This document shows, in pieces, positions 53,400 through 61,950 of a stretch of DNA of 64,000 nt. How positions within the stretch are numbered: position 1 is the stretch's first letter; each line of letters begins with the position of its first letter. The translations under genes were made by a program, and so were the position numbers. The notes below the pieces were generated by a model. The model was not told the origin of the DNA, searched no databases, and worked only from the letters and a program-made list of their open reading frames with translations. Source of the DNA: Phenylobacterium sp. (lineage in GTDB: Bacteria > Pseudomonadota > Alphaproteobacteria > Caulobacterales > Caulobacteraceae); NCBI RefSeq assembly GCF_004799515.1, contig NZ_SSMX01000054.1:1-64000 (forward strand), in the 5' to 3' direction.

Positions 53400-54080
53400 A
53401 TGCTTAAGCGGACGAGAACCCTTTTGGGTTCCCTCGCCGTCGCGGCGGTTATGAGTCTCGCGCCCATCACGGGCGGAGCGCTCGCGGAGACCTATTGGCA
53501 GTGCGCGCCCTTCGCGCGCCTGGTGTCCGGCATCCAGATTTTCGGCGACGCCTACACCTGGTGGCAGCAGGCCATCGGCAAGTACGAAGAGGGCTTCACG
53601 CCCCGCGCCGGCGCCGTCCTGTGCTTCAAGCCCACCGAGCGTATGCGCCTGGGCCATGTGGCGGTGGTGAGCGAGGTGCTCACCGACCGCATCGTCCAGA
53701 TCACCCACGCCAACTGGTCGCCCATCGAAGGCTCGCGCGGCAAGGTGGAGAAGGACGTGACACTGGTCGACGTCTCGCCTGAGGGCAACTGGAGCGAGGT
53801 GAAGGTCTGGTACGACCCCAGCCGCGACCTGGGCGGGTCCACCTACCAGACCTACGGCTTCATCTATCAGGACACCCGCGCCAAGCTGCTGGCGGCCACC
53901 GGCCTGTCCAACGCCGAGAACACGGCCATCGCCATGGCCCAGTCGGCGGCCAGCCAGATGGCCTCGGCGGTGCGGCCCGGCTCCGGCCCGCTGCAGATGC
54001 TGAACCAGGCGGCGGATTCCACCGACCGCATCGCGGCCCTGATCGCCAAGGCGGCCCGCGGCGACAACGGCGGCAACTAG
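53400..54080 (+). CDS. Secreted CHAP-domain peptidoglycan hydrolase
   Basis: A 226-residue exported protein with signal peptide (1-29) and CHAP domain (about 30-145). The catalytic C35 is in YWQCAPFAR and H86 in RLGHVAVVSEV, the order expected for CHAP amidases/endopeptidases. The remaining C-terminal 80 residues are helical and Ala/Gln/Ser-rich. It probably cuts peptidoglycan cross-links or stems in the periplasm. It has a long AT-rich upstream region with repeated dyads. Confidence 0.9.
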   Translation: MLKRTRTLLGSLAVAAVMSLAPITGGALAETYWQCAPFARLVSGIQIFGDAYTWWQQAIGKYEEGFTPRAGAVLCFKPTERMRLGHVAVVSEVLTDRIVQITHANWSPIEGSRGKVEKDVTLVDVSPEGNWSEVKVWYDPSRDLGGSTYQTYGFIYQDTRAKLLAATGLSNAENTAIAMAQSAASQMASAVRPGSGPLQMLNQAADSTDRIAALIAKAARGDNGGN

Positions 54081-54189
54081 GCCGCGGTCGGCCGCCGGGT
54101 TCGGTCGAAATAACCTGATCTCTGAAGGGGGCGGCGCAACCGTTCCTTAAGTGACGGTGGCGCACCCTGGCGACGCTCAAAGGTCACCG

Positions 54190-55404
54190 ATGCCGTCCCA
54201 AGCCCAACCTCACCATCTGGCCCTCGACGCCCAAGCGCTGCGCGAGGCGGTCGAGGCGCACCAGCGCTATCTGGGCGGCCGCTCCGGCGGCCGGCGCCTC
54301 AGCCTGACCTACGCCGATCTCTCCAACTGCACCCTGGAGGGCTTGGACCTGCGCGAAGCCGACTTCGCCGGGGCCAATTTCCATGGCGCTACGCTGGCCC
54401 GCGCCAACCTGACCCGCGGCATCCTGTTCGGGGCCGACCTGCGCGAGGCCGACCTGCGCCGCGCCAACCTGAGCCGCGCCGACCTGCGCGGGGCCTGCCT
54501 GCGCGGAGCCAACCTGGCCGGCGCCGAGCTGCCCGGCTGCGACCTGCGCGAGGGCCGCATCGCCCTGCAGGACAAGCTCGACGGCTTCCGCATCCTGCGC
54601 CACGAGCACCGCCCGGGCGAACTGAACTACGCCATCCTGTCGGGGGCCAATCTGGCCGGCGCCCAGATGGCCGGCGCGGTGGCCATGTCCGCCGACTTCA
54701 CCGACGCCAACCTCTCCGGCGCCTCGCTCACCGGGGCGAAGCTCACCCGCGCCGTGCTGGACGGGGCCGACCTCACCGGCGCCGACCTGGTCGGCGCGGA
54801 CCTTTCCGGCGCCTCGATGAAGCGCGCAGTGCTCTCCGGCGCCAACCTTGAGAACGCCATCCTCGACGACGTCGACATGACCGACGTGCTGCGCGCTCCG
54901 CCGCCGGTGGTCTATGTGGACGAACGCCCGCTGGACAAGGTGCTGGCCGAACACGAGGCCTATTGCGATTCCGCCGGCGCCCGCGGCTCGGTGATCGAGA
55001 TGAGCGGCGTCGACTTCCGCCCCATGCGCAGCCTGAAGGCGCGGCGCCTGACCGCCCTGGTGGCCCGCAACGGCGTCTTCTTCGGCCTCGACCTGCAGGC
55101 GGTGCAGTTCCAGGGCGCGGACCTCTCAGGCAGCGACTTCCGCGGCTGCGATCTGCGCGACGCCGACCTGCGCGGGGCCAAGCTCTCCGGCGCCTCCTTC
55201 ACCCGCGCCGACCTGCGCGGCGCCAAGCTCGGACCCCTGACCATCGGCGACGGCCGCTTCGTGCGCACCGACTTCACGCGGGCGACCCTGCGCGGCGCGG
55301 ACCTGCGCGGCGCCCACGCCCACCGCGCCCGCTTCCTGGAAGCCGACATGAACGGCGCGAACCTGGCCGGCTGCGACCTGACGGACGCCGAGCTGGAAGT
55401 CTAG
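54190..55404 (+). CDS. Pentapeptide-repeat protein with two repeat blocks
   Basis: A 404-residue protein. Residues about 40-130 and 155-240 carry A[DN]LxX pentads forming a right-handed beta-helix; a non-repeat linker (about 240-310, with RPLDKVLAEHEAYC) follows, then a second helix (about 312-404). Such folds mimic DNA (Qnr, MfpA) or act as scaffolds. No signal peptide. I start at the ATG 54190; GTG 54151 would add 13 residues. Its last four bases overlap the convergent DUF488 gene. Confidence 0.88.
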   Translation: MPSQAQPHHLALDAQALREAVEAHQRYLGGRSGGRRLSLTYADLSNCTLEGLDLREADFAGANFHGATLARANLTRGILFGADLREADLRRANLSRADLRGACLRGANLAGAELPGCDLREGRIALQDKLDGFRILRHEHRPGELNYAILSGANLAGAQMAGAVAMSADFTDANLSGASLTGAKLTRAVLDGADLTGADLVGADLSGASMKRAVLSGANLENAILDDVDMTDVLRAPPPVVYVDERPLDKVLAEHEAYCDSAGARGSVIEMSGVDFRPMRSLKARRLTALVARNGVFFGLDLQAVQFQGADLSGSDFRGCDLRDADLRGAKLSGASFTRADLRGAKLGPLTIGDGRFVRTDFTRATLRGADLRGAHAHRARFLEADMNGANLAGCDLTDAELEV

Positions 55405-55832
55405 AGGTCCTCGATCCCGCAGCTCAGCACCTCGCAGATGCGGCGCGCGACGATCGAGCGGTGGCAGTCGCCGGCGCTGGCCTCGTAGCAGAGCAGCGCC
55501 ACCTTCTTGTCCCGCGCCAGCTCGGTGGCCTTGGCGAGTTCCAGCTGCGCCTTGGGCTCGGCCATGTGCGCCTCGAAGATCTCGTGCATCTCGCCCACCC
55601 GCCCGGCGCGGGCGGCGATGCGGCCGGGCTTGGGCGTGCCCAGCTCGCGCAGATGGACATAGCCGATTCCGGCCTCGTTCAGGCTGGCCGCCAGCAGGGT
55701 CTTGGAAAACCCCGCGCGGCGCGATGAGGCCACGGCTCGAACGTCGATCACCACCTCGACGCCGGCCCCCTTCAGCCGGTCGATGACGACGGGCTGGGTT
55801 TCCTTCTCGTAGCCGATGGTCGCGAGCTTCAT
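55401..55832 (-). CDS. DUF488 family protein
   Basis: A 143-residue soluble protein. The opening ATIGYE, the DVRAVASSRRAGFSK segment, and the late LLCYEASAGDCHRSIVA motif with its Cys-His pair define DUF488. Function unproven. It is divergent from the alpha/beta hydrolase gene by 53 bases. Confidence 0.92.
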   Translation of the reverse strand: MKLATIGYEKETQPVVIDRLKGAGVEVVIDVRAVASSRRAGFSKTLLAASLNEAGIGYVHLRELGTPKPGRIAARAGRVGEMHEIFEAHMAEPKAQLELAKATELARDKKVALLCYEASAGDCHRSIVARRICEVLSCGIEDL

Positions 55833-55885
55833 CTCTTCTCCTCTCGGCGGCCCCGGCTATATGGAAGCTTAAGCCAGGGGACGGA

Positions 55886-56761
55886 ATGGACGCCAGCATC
55901 GCAGAGCCGCGCGCGCGGACGTTTCCCCTGCCCAGCCGCGGCGGGGCCATGGCGGCGCTGGAGTCCGGGCCGCGGGACCGGCCGGTCGACATCGTCTTCT
56001 CCCACGCCAACGGCTTCAACGCCCGCAGCTACCGCACGATCCTGGCGCCGCTGGGCGAGCGGCTGCGCATCCTGGCGATCGACCTGCGCGGCCACGGGGC
56101 GAGCACGCTTCCGGCGGCGATCGAGGGCCGCCAGGGCTGGCTGGAGTTCCGCGACGACCTCCTGGCGCTGCTGGCGGCGGCGTGCGAGGCGCCGGCGGTG
56201 CTGGCCGGCCATTCCATGGGCGGGACCACCAGCCTGCTGGCCGCCGCCGCGGAGCCGGATCGGGTGCGGGCGCTCGCCCTGTTCGATCCGGTGGTCTTCC
56301 CTGTCGAGGCGCAAGCCGCCGGCGGGGCGGCGGAATCGCCCCTGGTCGCCGGCGCCCTGCGGCGGCGCGCGACCTTCCCCAGCCGGGCGGCGGCCTTCGA
56401 GGCCTATCGCGGGCGCGGGGCCTTCAGAACGTGGCGCGACGAGCAGCTTCTCGACTACGTCGCCGCAGGCTTCCGCGAGACGCCGGACGGCGAGATGACG
56501 CTGACCTGCACGCCGCAGTGGGAGGCGTCGAACTTCCGCACCCACAACTACGATCCCTGGGCGGCCTTCCACGCGAGCCGTTGCCCGATCCGCGTCCTGC
56601 GCGCGGAGGAGGCCTCGACCTTCCGCCTGGAAGGCCATGAGGGCGACCTGGGCGGCGACGGCCGCATCCAGGTGGAGACCGTGCCGGGGACGACCCACTT
56701 CCTGCCCATGGAGCGGCCGGACCTGGTCCGCGCGACCCTGGAGGCCAGCGCCGCCCTCTAG
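55886..56761 (+). CDS. Alpha/beta hydrolase
   Basis: A 291-residue cytoplasmic hydrolase. The nucleophile is S110 in AGHSMGG; the oxyanion-side motif is HANGFNARSY (about 40-49); the acid is probably in the RCPIRVLRAEE strand and the His in GTTHFLPMERP near the C-terminus. The substrate cannot be assigned. It is convergent with the thioesterase gene, ten bases apart. Confidence 0.9.
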   Translation: MDASIAEPRARTFPLPSRGGAMAALESGPRDRPVDIVFSHANGFNARSYRTILAPLGERLRILAIDLRGHGASTLPAAIEGRQGWLEFRDDLLALLAAACEAPAVLAGHSMGGTTSLLAAAAEPDRVRALALFDPVVFPVEAQAAGGAAESPLVAGALRRRATFPSRAAAFEAYRGRGAFRTWRDEQLLDYVAAGFRETPDGEMTLTCTPQWEASNFRTHNYDPWAAFHASRCPIRVLRAEEASTFRLEGHEGDLGGDGRIQVETVPGTTHFLPMERPDLVRATLEASAAL

Positions 56762-56770
56762 AGCGTCAGG

Positions 56771-57703
56771 CTAGAGCGTGAGGCCGGGGATCATCCGCGC
56801 GTTCGCCTCGGCCAGGGCCTCGTCCGAAAGGGTGATCATCTTGCGCGTCTCCAGGTCGAAGGAGACGGCGATGGCCTCGGCCACGCCCCAGGGGCGGCCG
56901 CTGTCGGGGTCGAGCAGCCAGTGGGTCAGCCGCCGGAACCGCGCGTCGCCGCCGGAGGCGCCGGAGCGCAGCTCCACCCGGTCGCCGGTCCTGGGCCAGG
57001 CCAGGTGGATCAGCCGGTATTCCAGCGCCGCGCCGCCGACCCGCGCGCCCAACTCATCCACCCCAGGCCGGCGGCCCTCGAAGACGTGCGGGATGCCGCT
57101 GGAGATGCGGGCCATCATCAGCTCGGTGCGCATGCGCCCGAAGACGTCGCAGTCGCCGGGCCCCACCGCGCCGAGCGCAGTGCGCGGCAGGTTGAGCGCC
57201 TCGGCGCGCTCAAGGCTCGCCTGGCTCTCCACGGGCCCCAGCCCGATGCTGCGCGCCGCGGCCTCCGGCGGGATCTCGACGGCGAGGGCGGCGGCGCGCG
57301 CGCGGATGCGCTGCGGCCAGGGAAACGGCCGGGCCTCGTCGGCGGTGGCGTGAGCCACCACCGTCTGGAAGCTGGCGGCGATCTCACCGGAGCGGTGGCG
57401 CAGCAGGAAGAGCAGGCGCGCGTCCGCCTCGCCCATCTCCACCACGCCGGCGGTCATCGCCAGAGGCGCATTGGGCCGGGCTTCGCGCAGGAAGCGGATG
57501 TGCTGCTCGCGCACGATAAGGGTGGCGCGCGCGTCGGGGGCGAAGGCGCCGGCCATGCCGAGCTCCGCCGCCAGCCCGGCCAGGCCCTCCATGGACCGCG
57601 CCACGTAGAAGCCGACGTTGAGGTGGCCCATGGCGTCGCATTCCCAGCTCGCGACGCTGCCCCGCCAGACCTCCACCGCTTCCCCCAAAGGTCCGCTCCC
57701 CAC
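56771..57703 (-). CDS. Double hot-dog acyl-CoA thioesterase-like protein
   Basis: A 310-residue protein with two hot-dog domains. The first carries the 4-hydroxybenzoyl-CoA-thioesterase signature WECDAMGHLNVGFYV (about 21-35); the second starts near residue 175 (GDCDVFGRMRTELMM). A GTG start at 57703 is needed because the signature lies before the first useful internal ATG. Acyl-CoA hydrolysis is inferred. Confidence 0.85.
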   Translation of the reverse strand: MGSGPLGEAVEVWRGSVASWECDAMGHLNVGFYVARSMEGLAGLAAELGMAGAFAPDARATLIVREQHIRFLREARPNAPLAMTAGVVEMGEADARLLFLLRHRSGEIAASFQTVVAHATADEARPFPWPQRIRARAAALAVEIPPEAAARSIGLGPVESQASLERAEALNLPRTALGAVGPGDCDVFGRMRTELMMARISSGIPHVFEGRRPGVDELGARVGGAALEYRLIHLAWPRTGDRVELRSGASGGDARFRRLTHWLLDPDSGRPWGVAEAIAVSFDLETRKMITLSDEALAEANARMIPGLTL

Positions 57704-57745
57704 TGCGACGCAGGCCTAGAGTCTACGGGCGACGGCCCCTTGCGC

Positions 57746-58552
57746 CTAGCGCTGGTCGTAGGGCGATTTCATGAGCTCGGCTTCCTTGGCGCAGGCGGCG
57801 GGGTCCGGCGCGGGGCCGGCCTTGCGGGCGGCGGCGATCTCCTGGCGCGCGACATCCAGGTCGGCGCGGAATTCCGGCGAGCTGTGCAGGGCCGCGACCA
57901 GGATCGAGCCGTTGGTCCGCCCGGCCTCCACCGCGCTCATGTTGTGCACCCCGCAGACCAGCCGACTCTCGCCGAACGCCCGGGCGCGGACCAGGATCTC
58001 GGTGGCGCGGTCAGGGACGATCTCGGCCAGGATCAGGCCCACCGCCCAGCTGAAGGTGTTGTGGCCGGAGGGATAGTCCCAGGTCTTCTCGATGCCGCCG
58101 TGCTGGTCGATGCAGGTCGGACCCTGGTCGATCAGGAACGGCCGCTGGCGCTTCCAGAAGTCCTTGGGGCCATTCATGACGGTGGTGGAGTCGCGGCCGA
58201 TGCGCGGGATCATCGACATGAACTTGGGCGCGTTCTGCGCGGTCAGCTGGACGCCGAGCGCGCAGCTGAGGTCGGCCACGTAGCGGCCGGTGTTGTCGTC
58301 ATTGAGCGACAGAGCGAAGCGCGGCGTGCCCTCCAGCTTGCGGGTGGCCAGGAACATCTTGCGGTCCGCCTCGTAGCGGATGTCGCCCTTCTGCGGCGCG
58401 GGCGGCAGGATCTTCAGCGTATCGGGCAGCTGGGCCGCACCCAGGTAAGGCTTGATCTGCGGCAGCGGCGCCATCGAGGGCGCGGGATCCGCGCCCAGGG
58501 TCAGGAACGCCACACCGACCGCCGCGGCGGCCACGCCAAGCTTCCACGCCAT
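57746..58552 (-). CDS. PhoN-like class A acid phosphatase (PAP2 fold) with altered third motif
   Basis: A 268-residue exported protein with signal peptide (1-21). The PAP2 motifs are K130-x6-R137-P, PSGH at 161-164 and S196-R197-x5-H203. The Asp that normally follows H203 by four residues is A207 here, with E209 close by. Either activity is altered or a variant acid is used. A periplasmic phosphomonoesterase is the family role. Divergent from the DUF2089 operon. Confidence 0.87.
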   Translation of the reverse strand: MAWKLGVAAAAVGVAFLTLGADPAPSMAPLPQIKPYLGAAQLPDTLKILPPAPQKGDIRYEADRKMFLATRKLEGTPRFALSLNDDNTGRYVADLSCALGVQLTAQNAPKFMSMIPRIGRDSTTVMNGPKDFWKRQRPFLIDQGPTCIDQHGGIEKTWDYPSGHNTFSWAVGLILAEIVPDRATEILVRARAFGESRLVCGVHNMSAVEAGRTNGSILVAALHSSPEFRADLDVARQEIAAARKAGPAPDPAACAKEAELMKSPYDQR

Positions 58553-58656
58553 CCCGCTCTCCCACTCTTTCAGCCCTCCGTGTTGCAGAGCCGAACCGCA
58601 GATTCAACCGCCCCGCTGGCAATTCGCTGGCGAGCGCCGCGCCTGGATTAAAAATC

Positions 58657-58685
58657 TTGACTCGAAAATTGATAAAATGAATATT
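58657..58685 (+). promoter_or_regulatory. Candidate promoter of the DUF2089 operon
   Basis: TTGACT at 58657-58662, a 17-base spacer and AATATT at 58680-58685 lie in an AT-rich patch. Transcription would begin close to the ATG at 58692, giving a leaderless or near-leaderless message, in line with the lack of a Shine-Dalgarno sequence there. Confidence 0.4.
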
Positions 58686-58691
58686 GCTGTC

Positions 58692-59072
58692 ATGACCGAT
58701 ACGAAATCCCAAGACTGGCAGGCGTTGAGCGAGCTGACCCGCGGACGGCCCATCCTCGTGGAGCGGGTGCGGCTGACCGAAAGCGGCGTGGCGATCGAAG
58801 GCGCCTTCGAGCTGCCGCGCCTGGCCCAGCTGTCCGCCGAGGACCAGGTCTTCGTCGCCGCCTTCGTGCGCAGCCACGGCTCGATCAAGGAGATGGAGCA
58901 GGTGTTCGGCGTCTCCTATCCCACGGTGAAGGCCCGGCTGAACCGTATCGCCGCCGGCCTGGAGTTCATCGAGACCGATCCGACGCCCGGCCGCGAGGAG
59001 GTGCTGTCGCGCCTGGCCCGCGGCGAGATCAGCGCCGAGCAGGCGATTTCCGAACTGGAGGGCAAGGCATGA
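58692..59072 (+). CDS. DUF2089-like helix-turn-helix protein with SHOCT-like tail
   Basis: A 126-residue protein. A beta-rich N-terminus (about 18-40) precedes a helix-turn-helix (GSIKEMEQVFGVSYPTVKAR, about 63-82) and a C-terminal SHOCT-like helix pair (REEVLSRLARGEISAEQA, about 101-118). An alternative ATG is five codons upstream (58677). It overlaps the next gene by four bases (ATGA) and is the likely regulator of this three-gene operon. Confidence 0.85.
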   Translation: MTDTKSQDWQALSELTRGRPILVERVRLTESGVAIEGAFELPRLAQLSAEDQVFVAAFVRSHGSIKEMEQVFGVSYPTVKARLNRIAAGLEFIETDPTPGREEVLSRLARGEISAEQAISELEGKA

Positions 59073-59428
59073 CCCCTTCGCCGAAAGCGATCCGCCACTT
59101 CGGCCTGGCCGCGCTGGAGGCCCGCGCGGCGCGGACCCGGCAGGCCACGGCCGCGCCGCCGACCCCGCCGCCGGTCTCGCTGGTCTGGACGAGCCCGCCG
59201 GCGCACAGGCCGCCCGTCATGGTGCGGCTTTGGCTGCCGGTGACGCCGCTCTTCCTGCTGCTGTCGCCCTTTCCGATCCTGGCGATCCCGTTGCTCTACC
59301 TCATCCCCATCAGGGGGATGAACTGGGCCGCCGCGGTGTTCGCCGTCGGCCGCGTGCTGCTGGCCACGGGCGGCATGGATATCGACGTCAAAACCCAAGA
59401 CGCCATCGTGCGCCTCAAGTTCTTCTAA
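59069..59428 (+). CDS. Small membrane protein
   Basis: A 119-residue protein with a basic, Ala/Pro-rich N-terminus (1-50), one hydrophobic hairpin or long helix (about 52-82, rich in Pro and Leu), and a hydrophilic end with DIDVKTQDAIVRLKFF. No family recognised. It starts within the DUF2089 stop and precedes the SHOCT-like gene by 11 bases, so it may be the membrane partner of the two soluble proteins. Confidence 0.75.
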   Translation: MTPSPKAIRHFGLAALEARAARTRQATAAPPTPPPVSLVWTSPPAHRPPVMVRLWLPVTPLFLLLSPFPILAIPLLYLIPIRGMNWAAAVFAVGRVLLATGGMDIDVKTQDAIVRLKFF

Positions 59429-59439
59429 GGAGACCTCCC

Positions 59440-59871
59440 ATGAACGACGACCGTCGCTCGGTCCTGCAGATGCTGGCCGATGGCAAGATCACCGCCGACG
59501 AGGCCGAACGCCTGCTGTCGGCCCTCGACCGCAACGGCGCGCCGCCGCCCAGCCAACCGGGCCGGTCGGTGGGAACCAACAACGCGCCGAAATACCTGCG
59601 GGTCTCGGTGGACACCGACGAGGCCGACGAGGGCCCGACCAAGGTCAATATCCGCGTGCCGATGGCCCTGCTGCGCGCCGGCGTCCGGCTCTCCAGCCTA
59701 ATCCCGCCGGCCGCGCGCGATCAGGTCAACGCCGAACTTTCCAAGAATGGCGTGCCCTTCGACATCAGCCAGTTGAAACCGGAGAACCTCGAGGATCTGA
59801 TCGACCAGCTCAGCGATCTGACGGTGGACGTCGACCAGGAACGCACCAAGGTCCGCATCTACTGCGAATGA
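59440..59871 (+). CDS. SHOCT-like domain protein
   Basis: A 143-residue soluble protein. The N-terminal SHOCT-like pair (RRSVLQMLADGKITADEAERLL, listed here as RRSVLQMLADGK then ITADEAERLL) matches the tail of the DUF2089 protein two genes upstream. The body (about 50-143) is a beta-alpha domain with LRVSVD, KVNIRVP and VDQERTKVRIYC strands, resembling the N-terminal part of YvlB-like proteins. Preceded by AAGGAGA. Third gene of the operon. Confidence 0.8.
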   Translation: MNDDRRSVLQMLADGKITADEAERLLSALDRNGAPPPSQPGRSVGTNNAPKYLRVSVDTDEADEGPTKVNIRVPMALLRAGVRLSSLIPPAARDQVNAELSKNGVPFDISQLKPENLEDLIDQLSDLTVDVDQERTKVRIYCE

Positions 59872-59893
59872 GCCGCCGCAAGCCGGGCCGCGA

Positions 59894-60790
59894 TCAGCCG
59901 CGGCTCTGGCGGATATAGGCGCCGACGCCCTCGACGAGGTGATCGAACATCAGGCGCATGCGCCGGCTGCCGCGCAGGTTCTCGTGCATGACGATCCAGC
60001 AGCCCAGGGTGAAGAAGTCGAAGTTCGGCAGCACCCGCACCAGGCCGTAGCGCCGGCCGAGCCCGGTCTGGACGACGCCGATGCCGAAGCCGGCGCGCAC
60101 GGCGGCCAGCTGCGCCAGGTCGCTGTCGGAGCGGAAGGTGAAGGTCTCGCGGCTCACCGGCATGTTGATGCCCGGCACATCGCGCATGCCGCGCGCGGCT
60201 GAATCGAAGCCCACGATGGTGTGGCCCTTGAAGTCCTCCAGCATCTCCGGCGCGCCGTGCCGTTCGAGGTATTCGGCGGTGGCGTAGAAGCCCAGCACCA
60301 CCTCGCCCACCTTCTTGGCGATCAGCGAGCTCTGGCTGGGCGGGGTCATGCGCACGGCGATGTCGGCCTCGCGGCGCGACAGGTCGTCGTTGAAGTTGGA
60401 CAGCATCAGCTCGATCACCACGCCCGGATGCTGCTCGCGGAAGCTGGTGAGCATGGGCGGCAGCACCTCGGCGCCGACGATCTCGCTGGCGGTGATGCGG
60501 ATCGAGCCCACCAGGGAGTTGGCCGCGCCGGAGGCGTCGCGCACGGCGGCCGAGGCCGCGGCCGACATGTCGTGCAGGTGCGGCTTGAGCTCCAGCGCCA
60601 GGTCGGTGGGCTGCAGGCCGCGCGGGCTGCGCAGGAAGAGCGGCGAGCCCAGCCGCTGCTCCAGGGTCTCGATGTGGCGGCCCAGCGTCGGCTGAGTCAG
60701 CCCCCGCAGCTTGGCTGCGGCGGACAGCGAGCCCGCCTCCAGCACGGCGTGCAGGCTCTGGAACAGGTCCCAGTCGTTCGGCCCCGGCAT
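59894..60790 (-). CDS. LysR-family transcriptional regulator
   Basis: A 298-residue LysR regulator: winged helix 1-62 (AGSLSAAAKLRGLTQPTLGRHIETLE) and periplasmic-binding-like effector domain 90-290. It is divergent from an NAD(P)-binding protein gene 91 bases away, the typical arrangement of a LysR regulator and its target. The effector is unknown. Confidence 0.92.
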   Translation of the reverse strand: MPGPNDWDLFQSLHAVLEAGSLSAAAKLRGLTQPTLGRHIETLEQRLGSPLFLRSPRGLQPTDLALELKPHLHDMSAAASAAVRDASGAANSLVGSIRITASEIVGAEVLPPMLTSFREQHPGVVIELMLSNFNDDLSRREADIAVRMTPPSQSSLIAKKVGEVVLGFYATAEYLERHGAPEMLEDFKGHTIVGFDSAARGMRDVPGINMPVSRETFTFRSDSDLAQLAAVRAGFGIGVVQTGLGRRYGLVRVLPNFDFFTLGCWIVMHENLRGSRRMRLMFDHLVEGVGAYIRQSRG

Positions 60791-60881
60791 GCGTTCCTGA
60801 ATACCTGACCCAGAAGATTCGACAATTCTGTTGGAGGTACATGGGGCGCATCTCTGCCGCGGACAAGAGCGGGAGACACCC

Positions 60882-61874
60882 ATGGTTGGGAACGACGGCA
60901 GGCTGGCGTTGGTGATCGGCGCCACCGGCGGGATCGGCGGGGCGGCGGCCGAGCGGCTGTTGGCCGAGGGCTGGCGCGTGCGCGCCCTGCACCGCGACCC
61001 CGAAGCCGCCCGGCGCAAGGCGGGGCGGCCCGGCCTGGACTGGGTGAAGGGCGACGCCATGGTGGAGGCTGAGGTGGTCGCCGCCGCCGAGGGCGCTGAC
61101 CTGCTGGTCTATGGCGCCAACCCGCCGGGCTACCGCAACTGGGCGGGGCTGCAGATGCCGATGCTGCGCTCGGCGATGGCCGCGGCCCTGGCGGCGGACG
61201 CCCGCCTGGTCTTCCCGGGCACGATCTACAACTACGGGCCCGACGCCTTTCCCGAGCTCCGCGAGGACAGCCCGCAGCACCCGGCGACCCGCAAGGGCGC
61301 GATCCGCGTGCAGATGGAACAGGCGCTGAAGACGGCCTCCGAAACCGGCCTGAAGGTGCTGATCGTCCGCGCCGGCGACTTCTTCGGCCCCAGGACCACC
61401 GCCAACAGCTGGCTGGGCGCGGGCCTGGTGAAGCCCGGCCAGCCGCTGGCCAAGGTCACCTATCCCGGGCCGCTGGAGGTGGCGCACGGCTGGGCCTATC
61501 TGCCCGACGTGGCGGAGGCCATGGTGCGGCTGGCGTCGCGCGATGACCTGGCCGCCTTCGAGACCTTCCACATGCGCGGCTATGCGGTCACCGGCCACGA
61601 GCTGGTCGCCGCCCTCAGCCAGGCCGCCGGGCGCAAGCTGGCGGTCAGCCGCCTGCCCTGGTTCGCCATCCGCGGCCTCGCGCCCTTCAACGAGACGATG
61701 CGCGAGATGCTGGAGATGCGCTACCTCTGGGAGGGCCCGGTGCTGCTGGATAACGCCCGCCTGGCCGCGCGCCTGGGCGCCGAGCCGCACACCCCGCTCG
61801 AGACCGCCCTGAGCGCCGCGCTGGAAGGCCTGGATGTGCTGCCGCGACCGGCGACAGCGGCGAAAGCGGCCTGA
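60882..61874 (+). CDS. NAD(P)-binding epimerase/reductase-like protein
   Basis: A 330-residue extended SDR. The Rossmann loop is G13-A-T-G16-G-I-G19, and the catalytic Tyr is probably in FPGTIYNYG (about 107-115), though the usual YxxxK spacing is not evident. The RAGDFFGPRTTANSW segment and HGWAYLPDVAEAM are typical of NAD-dependent epimerase-like proteins. The start at 60882 gives the Rossmann fold at the N-terminus. Probable target of the divergent LysR regulator. Confidence 0.88.
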   Translation: MVGNDGRLALVIGATGGIGGAAAERLLAEGWRVRALHRDPEAARRKAGRPGLDWVKGDAMVEAEVVAAAEGADLLVYGANPPGYRNWAGLQMPMLRSAMAAALAADARLVFPGTIYNYGPDAFPELREDSPQHPATRKGAIRVQMEQALKTASETGLKVLIVRAGDFFGPRTTANSWLGAGLVKPGQPLAKVTYPGPLEVAHGWAYLPDVAEAMVRLASRDDLAAFETFHMRGYAVTGHELVAALSQAAGRKLAVSRLPWFAIRGLAPFNETMREMLEMRYLWEGPVLLDNARLAARLGAEPHTPLETALSAALEGLDVLPRPATAAKAA

Positions 61875-61950
61875 TCGGGTAGGAAATTGCGCCGCACACC
61901 TGCGAAATGCGGCGCCGCAGCACTAGACGTGCGCGGGTCGGCGGACCTAC

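Noticed and set aside
54310..55390. CRISPR-like or satellite repeat suggested by regular GCC-GAC-CTG spacing
   Set aside because: The periodicity is the 15-base codon pattern of pentapeptide repeats in an intact gene; there are no spacers.
59859..61790. 643-codon minus-strand frame spanning the LysR gene and the reductase
   Set aside because: It is in a different frame from the LysR protein and has no domain; both genes are explained without it.
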